Source of the DNA: Pseudomonadota bacterium
Lineage (GTDB): Bacteria > SAR324 > XYD2-FULL-50-16 > JAHJRI01
Length of the DNA stretch: 7,422 nt
Assembly: GCA_022360105.1 (NCBI GenBank)
Contig: JAKSDL010000748.1
Location: 1 to 7,422, forward strand
Direction: 5' to 3'
Position numbers and translations under genes: made by a program. Each line of letters opens with the position of its first letter. Positions within the stretch are counted from its first letter, which is position 1. Below, one piece after another: positions 1 to 5,843 of this stretch. The notes beneath the pieces were generated by a model. The model did not search any database and was not told the origin of the DNA. It saw only the letters and a program-made list of their open reading frames with translations.

Positions 1-175
1 GATGCGAATTCTCATCCATGCTAAACACAAAACCGTAGGTTTCAGAATAGGCCTCCGGTTGCAGAAGATGGGGTTCTAGAGAGGGATTCCCAAAACCGGA
101 TGAAGTCGGGACAACGGTTATAAAACAAAAAAGGCTGAACCAAATAAATATAGACTTACCAGAAATATTGACCAT
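1..175 (-). CDS. Exported protein of unknown function, N-terminal part (runs off left edge)
   Basis: Reading the minus strand from the ATG at 175-173 gives 58 uninterrupted residues to the window edge. The start reads MVNISGKSIFIWFSLFCFIT, with a lysine at position 7 and a hydrophobic core at about residues 9-22. Small residues (T24, S25, S26, G27) then suggest signal-peptidase cleavage near residues 25-30, so the product is probably periplasmic, surface-bound or secreted. The mature start is polar, followed by an ETYGFVFSMDENSH segment that looks like the first beta strands of a barrel or sandwich. I do not recognise the family. An in-frame TAA lies 18 bases upstream of the ATG and no other start codon lies between, so the start is firm although no good Shine-Dalgarno is visible. 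It lies 92 bases downstream of the arginine deiminase gene on the same strand and could be co-transcribed with it. Confidence 0.65.
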   Translation of the reverse strand, partial: MVNISGKSIFIWFSLFCFITVVPTSSGFGNPSLEPHLLQPEAYSETYGFVFSMDENSH

Positions 176-211
176 ACTTTTTTTAGAAACTTAATTGCAC
201 GATTAGGCGCA

Positions 212-262
212 CTGCCTTGCCCGACAGTATTAGGGCGAATTTGGAATGAAGTTAACAGGCAG
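212..262 (-). other. Nested inverted repeats between two minus-strand genes
   Basis: CTGCCT (212-217) pairs with AGGCAG (257-262), and inside it GCCC (219-222) pairs with GGGC (233-236). The structure lies just after the arginine deiminase stop codon and before the exported-protein gene. No T-run follows on the minus strand, so it is not a classical intrinsic terminator. It could stabilise the mRNA 3' end, be a weak attenuator, or be chance. Confidence 0.3.
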
Positions 263-267
263 ATATG

Positions 268-1518
268 TTAAAGCAAATCCCTATGAAACGGCATTGTCAT
301 GCACCTGGCTCCGCCACCACCTCGTGCAAGTTCGGAACCCGGGATTGTGATTACCGTTTTTCGGGTTTTGCTGATCTCTTTGGAGCCATTTAGAATCTCC
401 TCAGCTTCGATCACTTCATACCCCTTGTTGTTCAGTGCTTCTATTGTGTAAATGTTACGGTTGTATCCGATAATCTTGCCGGGTGCTACCGCAAAAAAGT
501 TTGCCCCGCTGTGCCACTGTTCACGTTCTTGAACCCAAGGATCGTTCAGGCCTCCACAGGAAATCGGCTCAAGATCAAAACCTAGGTTTTTTAATATCGT
601 TAATAGATTTGTTTCCGTAGAAATAGTCACTTTGCCGTTATCGACCGCGATATGCACGGTCTTGTAACGATTGGGCCGGGTAATTACCGGGTCGAAAACC
701 ACGCATTGATCTTCTGCAATATGGGTAAACACCATATCCAGGTGAATAAATGATTCCGGAGTTTGCGGAAGTTCCTGAACCAGTATGTTGATTGGCGATG
801 TCAGGTTTCGCACTTGATTCAGTATATAGTCAATTCCCTGGGTAGTGGTCCGAACGCTGGCACCTATTACCAGCAAATCCTTGCTTATAACCTGGATATC
901 ACCCCCTTCCGTATGAATGCCCGGACGAAATTCTTCCTCCCTTCTCGGGTTCATGGTTGTTGCTTTGAAAAGAGGATGATATTTGAAAATATACTCCATG
1001 ATAATACTTTCCCGAAGCCGAATCGGACTAGCCATGGAATTTATCATTACCCTGTCCCAGATTGCGGAGGAGGCATCCCTGGTGAAAAGGAAATTATGCA
1101 AGGGACGCATGGAATAACGTTCGGAACTCAGGAATTTGGTTAAAGAGTCTTTTCTCATCACCACGCCTTCAATCAATTGCCTGGTCAACTCAGTGGTTGA
1201 AAGAGAAAGCAGATAGTCAGTGTTTTCATTTACATTCTCAAGTCTTAAGATATCCTGGACAAATTCCTTTTTTTGGGTTTCATCAGCCAACACCTCAACA
1301 AGCAGATCCGCAACCTGGTACGTTTTTGTCAATTTCCCCAGCAGTGCCCGAAACTGACTATATTCTTTATCTACTTCCGATAAATTAAGAATATCACTGT
1401 AGAGAGCACGTTCAGCGTTTTTGGGGATCATATTTTCAACTTCAGGTCCCGGTGTATGCAGGATAACACCATTTAGCTTGCCAATTTCGGAATGTAACTG
1501 AATCCCCATGTAACTCAT
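268..1518 (-). CDS. arcA: Arginine deiminase
   Basis: A cytoplasmic enzyme expected to hydrolyse L-arginine to L-citrulline and ammonia, the first step of the arginine deiminase pathway. At 416 residues it has the usual length of the family. The guanidino-group-modifying enzyme signatures are in order: FTRD (145-148), EGGD (204-207, with the catalytic-site Glu and Asp), HLDMVF (259-264, with the catalytic His), the NFFAVAPGKIIGYNRN stretch near 340-355, and a C-terminal glycine-rich loop GGGGARCMTMP carrying the nucleophile Cys406. All expected active-site residues appear intact. The ATG at 1518 is preceded by GAGGAG with 10 bases of spacing, which favours it over the ATG three codons in. No ornithine carbamoyltransferase, carbamate kinase or arginine/ornithine antiporter is visible in the window, so this is an orphan copy, possibly used for arginine catabolism or acid/nitrogen balance. 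Antisense open frames inside it look like shadows. Confidence 0.93.
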   Translation of the reverse strand: MSYMGIQLHSEIGKLNGVILHTPGPEVENMIPKNAERALYSDILNLSEVDKEYSQFRALLGKLTKTYQVADLLVEVLADETQKKEFVQDILRLENVNENTDYLLSLSTTELTRQLIEGVVMRKDSLTKFLSSERYSMRPLHNFLFTRDASSAIWDRVMINSMASPIRLRESIIMEYIFKYHPLFKATTMNPRREEEFRPGIHTEGGDIQVISKDLLVIGASVRTTTQGIDYILNQVRNLTSPINILVQELPQTPESFIHLDMVFTHIAEDQCVVFDPVITRPNRYKTVHIAVDNGKVTISTETNLLTILKNLGFDLEPISCGGLNDPWVQEREQWHSGANFFAVAPGKIIGYNRNIYTIEALNNKGYEVIEAEEILNGSKEISKTRKTVITIPGSELARGGGGARCMTMPFHRDLL

Positions 1519-1528
1519 GATTTGCTAG

Positions 1529-1534
1529 CTCCTC
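1529..1534 (-). promoter_or_regulatory. Ribosome-binding site of the arginine deiminase gene
   Basis: The minus strand reads TTGAGGAGC here, a strong Shine-Dalgarno 10 bases before the ATG at 1518. It decides between the two nearby ATG codons (1518 and 1509) in favour of the first. Confidence 0.7.
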
Positions 1535-1662
1535 AACGTTATTAAACTTATTTCGTTCACCTGTGTAACAATAGATAAATTCTACATACCTGTTCCCGGC
1601 TTGTTGCAAGATATTTTCATGACTCTTGTAGAAGGTCAATATATCCGGCAATGGTATGAAAA

Positions 1663-1815
1663 TTAGAAAAAAAATGCTGCTATAAAGCTGATAGTAGGCC
1701 CGTTAGGTTGACCAGGAGGAAAGCCGGCACGACACCTGGCTTTAATTGCTTCCTTGAGGTCATATTTTTTTATGGTGAATGTCCAAAAAATTTGATTATA
1801 ATGGAATCGATATTT
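1663..1815 (-). other. Open, protein-like minus frame with GC-rich hairpin in the divergent spacer (possible gene remnant or repeat)
   Basis: The 359-base spacer 1519-1877 holds no complete gene. Within it the minus frame 1815-1663 is open for 50 codons and reads like protein (for example DLKEAIKARCRAGFPPGQPN), but it has no start codon or ribosome site and opens right after a stop. The core 1690-1745 is clearly GC-richer than its AT-rich surroundings. It contains AAAGCCGG (1720-1727) pairing with CTGGCTTT (1736-1743, one G-U pair), and an overlapping alternative CCAGG (1712-1716) with CCTGG (1735-1739). A second minus frame over the same bases would give a 27-residue hydrophobic peptide (MTSRKQLKPG...), also without a ribosome site. 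A decayed gene tail, an interspersed repeat or a structured RNA are all possible. Confidence 0.3.
1797..1802 (+). promoter_or_regulatory. Candidate -10 box upstream of the diguanylate cyclase gene
   Basis: A perfect TATAAT lies 75 bases before the cyclase ATG in an AT-rich stretch. The best -35 match at suitable spacing (TGGTGA, 1773-1778) is poor, so this is a candidate only. It would give a leader of about 70 bases. Confidence 0.3.
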
Positions 1816-1877
1816 TTATTTTATTGGTAAGATAAATAGAAAGAACTCAAAAATATCGCTGCAGCTGAACAATAGTC

Positions 1878-3221
1878 ATGTTGAACAGATTCAAAGGATA
1901 CATTACAAAATCTTATCTAAACCGATCCGTGATCGAAGCAAAGCGAGCTAATGCCTTGTTTTATTATGCATGTAGCGGATTCATCATTTATCCTGCCATC
2001 TGTATTACCATGGCGTTTCTTGCTCCCAATGAGATTGTCTTTGGAGTAACCAATTCAACCATTGTCTTGATTTTTATTGGCCTCACTCTCTGGCTGATTA
2101 AGCAGGATCGATATCATATTGCTGCCAACCTTTTCAATGCAGTCATTTTAGTATCCGTACTCAGCACCGTATTTATCCGTTCTTATCAGAATCCAGTGGT
2201 TTATTTTTCCACTTTTGAACTGATGTTGATCGTCATCGTCCAGGCTTCCCTGTTCTGTTCCAGAAAATGGGTGATTTTTTATTCGGTGGTGACCATTATC
2301 TGTGATGTGATTTTTTACCAGATTTTAAAAACCCAAGTCGGTTCCGATTCTTCAAATACATTGCTTACAGGTGCTTTTTATGTAGCTGTTTCGATCATTC
2401 TTGTCACATTCATTTCCCAGCTTTCCATTGCCATTTTTAAGTCTGCCATCAACCAGATCGAATTTGAATTACAAAGAAACCGGGAATATCTCGATACGAT
2501 CGAAAATCTTCATTCAACATCCCAGAAGCTTAAACATCAATTTGATCAGGCTAAGGAAGTTTCCTTGAGGGATGAATTAACCGGTTTAAAGAACAGACGC
2601 TACATCACCGAGGTGATTGAAGATGAGATCGGGGCATTTCTCAATCAGAAAATTAAAACCATGAAATACGGGAAAAACCTGCGTAATAATTCTCTCGGGT
2701 TTTACGGTATCTATTTCGCGGATCTGGATCATTTTAAAAGAATCAATGATACCTACGGGCATGATGCCGGGGACCTTGTGCTTAAGCAACTATCGGAACT
2801 TTTTTTGACAATCACCAGGGAAAATGATGCTGTTATTCGCTGGGGCGGAGAAGAATTCCTTATTCTCTTAAAAAATACAAAATCGCAATACCTGATCCAG
2901 TTTGCAGAAAAATTGGGACGAAAGGTCAAAGAATACGACTTTGCAATCTCATCCAAGAAAACGGTCAAACTTACCTGTTCCATTGGTTTCACAAACCTGC
3001 CCCTGGACAATAATCATCCGGATTATTTAACACTCAACGATGCCATAACCCTGGCAGATCAAGCCCTCTATCACTCAAAAAAGAACGGACGAAACCGGTG
3101 GACCGGTATTCAAAGTACAGACAGACAGATAACCACAAAAGACATCCCCTACATTTCCCAATCCCTAATCGAAGCCGCAGAAAAAGGTCTGATTCAAGTC
3201 ACCGACCGGAAAATCGCCTGA
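1878..3221 (+). CDS. Membrane diguanylate cyclase (6-TM sensor plus GGDEF domain)
   Basis: An inner-membrane enzyme predicted to make cyclic-di-GMP from two GTP. The N-terminal half has six hydrophobic segments at about residues 28-49, 60-75, 82-101, 108-127, 131-150 and 163-188, forming a compact 6-TM sensor without a recognisable extracytoplasmic domain. A charged coiled-coil-like linker (about 190-228) leads to the GGDEF domain, which opens with DELTGLKNRR (232-241). The metal-binding ADLDHFKRIND stretch is at 281-291 and the active-site loop is GGEEF (323-327). R314 and D317 form the RxxD product-inhibition site five residues before GGEEF, so both catalysis and feedback inhibition look intact. 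The loop at about 250-275 is longer than in typical GGDEF domains. The ATG is the only reasonable start, because an in-frame TGA lies 9 bases upstream, but its ribosome site is weak. An HD-GYP gene follows on the same strand, giving a synthesis/breakdown pair. The signal sensed is unknown. Confidence 0.92.
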   Translation: MLNRFKGYITKSYLNRSVIEAKRANALFYYACSGFIIYPAICITMAFLAPNEIVFGVTNSTIVLIFIGLTLWLIKQDRYHIAANLFNAVILVSVLSTVFIRSYQNPVVYFSTFELMLIVIVQASLFCSRKWVIFYSVVTIICDVIFYQILKTQVGSDSSNTLLTGAFYVAVSIILVTFISQLSIAIFKSAINQIEFELQRNREYLDTIENLHSTSQKLKHQFDQAKEVSLRDELTGLKNRRYITEVIEDEIGAFLNQKIKTMKYGKNLRNNSLGFYGIYFADLDHFKRINDTYGHDAGDLVLKQLSELFLTITRENDAVIRWGGEEFLILLKNTKSQYLIQFAEKLGRKVKEYDFAISSKKTVKLTCSIGFTNLPLDNNHPDYLTLNDAITLADQALYHSKKNGRNRWTGIQSTDRQITTKDIPYISQSLIEAAEKGLIQVTDRKIA

Positions 3222-3374
3222 TCAATAAATTTTTTTTTTAAGGCTTTCGACCTTTTCGTAAGATAAAACATTTTAAGCAATCACAAATATTCACAAGAGA
3301 CTTCGACTACTTGGGTTTTTAGGGTGCCCTGTCAAGATACGCGGAAATTGCTTACAGCTAATAACGAATTCTGG

Positions 3375-3432
3375 GCAAACTAATCACAAATGTTTGCATA
3401 AGGCGTGTCAATTGGTAAAATAAGTATTGTGA
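3375..3432 (+). promoter_or_regulatory. Candidate sigma-70 promoter with operator-like repeats
   Basis: TTGCAT (3394-3399) and TAAAAT (3416-3421) are separated by 16 bases, a plausible -35/-10 pair pointing toward the HD-GYP gene. A perfect inverted repeat GCAAAC (3375-3380) / GTTTGC (3392-3397) with an 11-base spacer overlaps the -35 box. TCACAA (3384-3389) and its inverse TTGTGA (3427-3432) flank the promoter. This arrangement would suit a dimeric regulator, but no regulator is identified. A transcript starting here would have a leader of roughly 310 bases. Confidence 0.35.
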
Positions 3433-3667
3433 CGACGGTTATTGCTAAATAAGCTGAGTCCCAAAATAGTCTGCAGCGACTCCGGCGGGTTCCTTAAAAC
3501 CGGGTACTGTTTAAAGATATTTTGTATCAAGCCGGATTACGGGGCTGGTACCATGTCATTTTCCGTTGCAATTAGCTCAATACGTTGTCAGTTTCTTCAA
3601 TAATTACATTGTATTAAAACAATAGTTTTATCATTTTCAAAAAATAGTTATTATTAAATTAGCGCTT

Positions 3668-3673
3668 TATAAT
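3668..3673 (+). promoter_or_regulatory. Candidate proximal -10 box for the HD-GYP gene
   Basis: A perfect TATAAT lies 72 bases before the start codon. The hexamer 17 bases upstream (TAGTTA, 3645-3650) matches the -35 consensus in only three positions, so activator help would be needed or the match is chance. Confidence 0.3.
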
Positions 3674-3745
3674 TTGCTCCTGTGATTAACAAGTTTGGTC
3701 CTGTTTTGAGGTACTTAACCCTGAAAGGAAGCATTCCCGTTTGAA

Positions 3746-5137
3746 ATGAAAACAGTTATAAAGTCTCTCAGAAAGCTGAAAATTAACGATGTGATTGCCG
3801 AGTTTGTTGTGAAAGATAAAAAACTCCAGGCGATTCCACAGAAAAGACTTGAAGGCGTCAAGAAGATATTCAACAACGAACTCACGGCGATTATTCTGCG
3901 CAAGAATGAAGAGTTAAAAATTCAAATAAAAGATCTGCAACCTGGAGACAGCATTATAAAAATCCTGGGTAAGGATGGGAGGGTGACTTACCAGTTTCTT
4001 CGTCAATTAAGGGATTATAAAATAAAGTTTGAATTTAGTGTTGCGCTGCCTGATGAGGCCGCAAAAATCAATCGGAGAGGAAACAGGAAAAGAGTAAATT
4101 ACAGCCAGGCAGTCAATAGAGTCATGCAGCTGGTTGAAGGAGCACAGGATGGTGTTGTAGCAAGAGAGAAAAATCGCCAGCTTTTCAAAGAGTTTATGCA
4201 CGAAGCCAGGACCAAAAGCCCGGATCTGGGGGTTGTATCTGAAATCTCCGATGATTTGCTTAGGGAATCTCCGGAGACCATGGCGCTGATATCCCTGCTC
4301 AAAGCCAGTGATCAAACATTCGCCCATTGCATCGATTGCGGTCCGATTTTTCGGTTGTTTATTAGATCAATCAGGCACAAGTATCCCCAATTAAAAAGGC
4401 TGAGCAATAAAGCAATCTATGTTATTGCCTGCCTGCACGATATCGGCAAAGTCAAGGTCCCCGCCCATCTGTTGGATTCCAGCATAACGTTTCCCCGTGA
4501 AAGCCGGGAAATGCAGGAAATCAAAAAACATCCTCTTTTTGGTTTTGAGATCTTAAAGGATATGAATATTATCTTTGAAAACAAAAACATAACAATCCCT
4601 TGTGCTCTTGTCGCCAGAAATCATCACGTCAAAATCACCAACAATCCTCCTTCCGCCCAGGACAAAGTGGCTAGCTATCCGCTGGAAACCCGGTATCACG
4701 AAATAGACCTGGTATCAAAATTGTTTACCCCGGTTGATATCTACCAGGCTATTATTGGTAATCGCAGTTATCAGGAAGTCAGAACTCCGCCTTCAAAAGC
4801 CATGGATTTGCTGGATTTTGTCAATATCGATCAATCAATAAAAGACGATTTTAAAAAGGCAATCGGTGTGTACCCGGTAGGAACGCCGGTCTTATTAAAT
4901 ACAGGAAATCACGGATTTGTAATCAGCGTTCCCCGGGATATCAAACATATGACAAGACCCGAAGTCGTCATATTCAGCAGTGAAGGCAAAGAGATTTCCC
5001 ATTGCGAAATCATAGATTTGATGGAGGAAAATCCTGACAAAGTTTACATAAAAGAAGACCTTGATCCCCACCTGGACTTTGGTACAGATGACCTCCCAAA
5101 ATCGGCTTTTGAATACTTCACCAATATCAGGTTCTAA
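3746..5137 (+). CDS. HD-GYP-type c-di-GMP phosphodiesterase with degenerate GYP motif
   Basis: A predicted soluble cytoplasmic protein of 463 residues, without signal peptide or membrane segment. The HD-GYP metal ligands can be followed in order: H194, H231-D232 in HDIGK, H262, H293-H294 and D331. The NRSYQ segment (339-343) resembles the conserved stretch after the last aspartate, and VYPVGTPVLL (375-384) is the usual HD-GYP C-terminal segment. The expected HHExxDGxGYP signature is replaced by HHVKITNNPPS, so the metal centre looks intact but the GYP loop does not; hydrolysis of c-di-GMP is probable, not proven. Residues 1-105 are an unrecognised N-terminal region that may be two related modules (about 4-50 and 58-101, each with an IK-L...D-I...KD pattern). 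The Shine-Dalgarno-like AAAGGAA (3724-3730) is about 15 bases from the ATG, which is long, but an in-frame TGA at 3722 excludes earlier starts. A diguanylate cyclase gene lies upstream. Confidence 0.85.
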   Translation: MKTVIKSLRKLKINDVIAEFVVKDKKLQAIPQKRLEGVKKIFNNELTAIILRKNEELKIQIKDLQPGDSIIKILGKDGRVTYQFLRQLRDYKIKFEFSVALPDEAAKINRRGNRKRVNYSQAVNRVMQLVEGAQDGVVAREKNRQLFKEFMHEARTKSPDLGVVSEISDDLLRESPETMALISLLKASDQTFAHCIDCGPIFRLFIRSIRHKYPQLKRLSNKAIYVIACLHDIGKVKVPAHLLDSSITFPRESREMQEIKKHPLFGFEILKDMNIIFENKNITIPCALVARNHHVKITNNPPSAQDKVASYPLETRYHEIDLVSKLFTPVDIYQAIIGNRSYQEVRTPPSKAMDLLDFVNIDQSIKDDFKKAIGVYPVGTPVLLNTGNHGFVISVPRDIKHMTRPEVVIFSSEGKEISHCEIIDLMEENPDKVYIKEDLDPHLDFGTDDLPKSAFEYFTNIRF

Positions 5138-5151
5138 TTTAAAACTTGCTC

Positions 5152-5167
5152 ACAGGGCTTCCCCTGT
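5152..5167. terminator. Short hairpin between convergent reading frames
   Basis: ACAGGG (5152-5157) and CCCTGT (5162-5167) form a perfect 6-bp stem with a CTTC loop, 14 bases after the HD-GYP stop and touching the stop of the minus-strand remnant. On the minus strand it is followed after six bases by a short T-rich stretch (TTTTAAATT). A weak bidirectional terminator is possible, but a proper T-run is missing. Confidence 0.3.
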
Positions 5168-5376
5168 TAGATTTCAATACCTTCGCCAGTCACTTTAAAA
5201 AAGAAATGAGATTCATTGGACTGAAACAAACCGTCAGGAAAGTCAATCCAATGTTCGCTTCGCTGTTTAGGTTTCGGACCGTTTTTGATGGCCATTAATG
5301 TTATGGTTCCAGGTTGAGTTTGATTGTGTGTATAAACGTCTACCGAATCAGTCGGTTGAGGTTTGATTTTTTTTTT
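5167..5376 (-). pseudogene. Remnant of an unidentified gene (C-terminal fragment)
   Basis: The minus frame is open for 69 codons before a TAA at 5169-5167 and has convincing protein character. It reads from lysines in the A-run (5376-5368) through PQPTDSVDVYTHNQTQPG to an ending with EHWIDFPDGLFQSNESHFFF and VTGEGIEI. Upstream it is blocked at once by a TAA formed at the poly-A tract (complement of T12 at 5367-5378). The only ATG inside (5295) gives 42 residues with no ribosome site. The pattern suggests the tail of an extracytoplasmic beta-rich protein whose 5' part was deleted or frameshifted. The family is not recognised. A short intact gene starting at 5295 is the less likely alternative. 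Confidence 0.4.
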
Positions 5377-5378
5377 TT
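5334..5378 (+). terminator. Possible imperfect intrinsic terminator downstream of the HD-GYP gene
   Basis: ACCGA (5342-5346) pairs with TCGGT (5352-5356) around the loop ATCAG. The stem extends through TC/GA and AAAC/GTTT across two mismatches and is followed by twelve T (5367-5378). It lies about 200 bases after the HD-GYP stop, and the same bases form part of the minus-strand coding remnant, so chance cannot be excluded. Confidence 0.4.
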
Positions 5379-5425
5379 ACAACATTCAGATATAAATAAG
5401 CTTGCGTTAACCACGTTTTTAACCT

Positions 5426-5441
5426 AGAGTTAAATTACTCT
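5426..5441. repeat. Small near-palindrome in the 5138-5843 spacer
   Basis: AGAGT (5426-5430) and ACTCT (5437-5441) flank TAAATT. Just upstream GTTAA and TTAAC also form a small inverted pair around 5406-5423. It could be an operator but is short and AT-rich. Confidence 0.2.
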
Positions 5442-5499
5442 TTCACCCAATGTCAGACACAGGCATTCTTCCTAAAACACTAAAAGGCGTAGTATTGGA

Positions 5500-5639
5500 G
5501 CTAAAGGAGGTAATGTGATATCTGAGATACAAATTCAAAACGGATTTTGAGTTGGGGTGGGTGTAGCCCCACTCTAGATCAACAGTTTTGCCCGAATGGA
5601 ACTCTTCCTGTGAAGAATCCTCCATTCGGGTTTTTTTTT
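5500..5639 (+). ncRNA. Candidate small RNA or leader ending in a strong terminator
   Basis: This intergenic plus-strand segment ends in a very good intrinsic terminator although no normal gene precedes it. A second stable hairpin lies directly upstream: GGGGTGGG (5554-5561) can pair with CCCACTCT (5568-5575, two G-U pairs), or GAG-T-GGGG with CCCCACTC. A Shine-Dalgarno-like AAAGGAGG (5503-5510) stands four bases before a GTG that opens a 12-codon frame (5515-5550, MISEIQIQNGF then TGA), so a short leader peptide is possible. No clear promoter was found and the 5' end is unknown; the start given here is only a guess. Alternatives are an attenuator for the outer-membrane gene downstream or the 3' end of a decayed gene. 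Confidence 0.35.
5591..5639 (+). terminator. Strong intrinsic (Rho-independent) terminator
   Basis: CCCGAATGGA (5591-5600) is perfectly complementary to TCCATTCGGG (5621-5630). An inner stem TCTTC (5603-5607) / GAAGA (5612-5616) has a CTGT loop, and nine T follow directly (5631-5639). It is the clearest regulatory signal in the window. It lies about 450 bases after the HD-GYP stop and 204 bases before the outer-membrane gene start. Confidence 0.85.
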
Positions 5640-5699
5640 GTTTTCAAGAAACAAGTAGACAAAGACCAGGATAGTATCCTTTTCCTCTTCTGTTATCTT

Positions 5700-5750
5700 T
5701 CAATCCCCATCTTATTCATCAATAAAAATCAACACTTCATCAATCCCCAC
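5700..5750 (+). promoter_or_regulatory. Tandem anti-ribosome-site elements in the leader of the Omp85 gene
   Basis: TCAATCCCCA occurs at 5700-5709 and 5740-5749, and TTCATCAAT occurs at 5715-5723 and 5736-5744. The second copy with its next base, TCAAT-CCCCAC, is complementary to GTGGGG (5829-5834) and ATTGA (5840-5844), that is, to the Shine-Dalgarno and first base of the start codon. The first copy pairs nearly as well, with one G-U. Either could mask translation initiation. The effect is inferred from base pairing alone. Confidence 0.35.
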
Positions 5751-5828
5751 ATTTTTCCGCTATTACCTCAAGATAAGATCCTAAAATTCGAACATCGGGT
5801 GTGTTTCTTTACTAGTAGACTATTGAGA

Positions 5829-5836
5829 GTGGGGGG
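5829..5836 (+). promoter_or_regulatory. G-rich ribosome-binding site of the Omp85 gene
   Basis: GTGGGGGG ends seven bases before the ATG at 5844. It is an unusual all-G form of the Shine-Dalgarno. It favours the ATG at 5844 over the TTG at 5841 directly before it. Confidence 0.5.
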
Positions 5837-5843
5837 ATAATTG

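Larger units (their letters stand above)
3222..3745. other. 524-base intergenic region without a gene
   Basis: No open frame here looks coding on either strand. A run of ten T (3230-3239) follows the cyclase stop but lacks a convincing hairpin before it. AATCACAAAT occurs twice, at 3279-3288 and 3382-3391. A GC-richer patch around 3450-3550 can form GAGTC (3456-3460) with GACTC (3478-3482) and GGTT (3488-3491) with AACC (3498-3501). ATTGT/ACAAT forms a small AT-rich hairpin near 3608-3625. The length and content suggest that the HD-GYP gene has its own promoter(s) and perhaps a long leader. Confidence 0.6.

Noticed and set aside
763..1143. 126-codon plus-strand open frame
   Set aside because: Lies fully antisense to the well-supported arginine deiminase; its composition is that of a shadow frame.
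1442..1651. 69-codon minus frame overlapping the start of the arginine deiminase gene
   Set aside because: Begins with TTG without a ribosome site and runs out of frame into the enzyme gene, whose own start and Shine-Dalgarno are clear.
1678..1762. 27-residue hydrophobic peptide on the minus strand (ATG at 1763-1761)
   Set aside because: No Shine-Dalgarno before the ATG, a stop codon lies just upstream in frame, and the overlapping alternative frame is longer.
3222..3260. Intrinsic terminator after the diguanylate cyclase
   Set aside because: A ten-T run exists at 3230-3239 but no stable stem precedes it; the AAGG/CCTT pairing after it is too short.
3361..3510. c-di-GMP riboswitch (GGGCAAAC at 3373-3380 and CGCGGAAA at 3340-3347 resemble aptamer fragments)
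   Set aside because: The second conserved half of the GEMM-I core and the pairing partners of the type II aptamer are not found at the right distances; the matches are short and likely chance.
4007..4327. 106-codon minus frame
   Set aside because: Antisense to the HD-GYP coding sequence with no independent support.
5547..5840. 97-codon plus frame directly before the Omp85 gene
   Set aside because: Starts at a TTG without a ribosome site, reads through the strong terminator at 5591-5639 and has low-complexity, phenylalanine-rich content.
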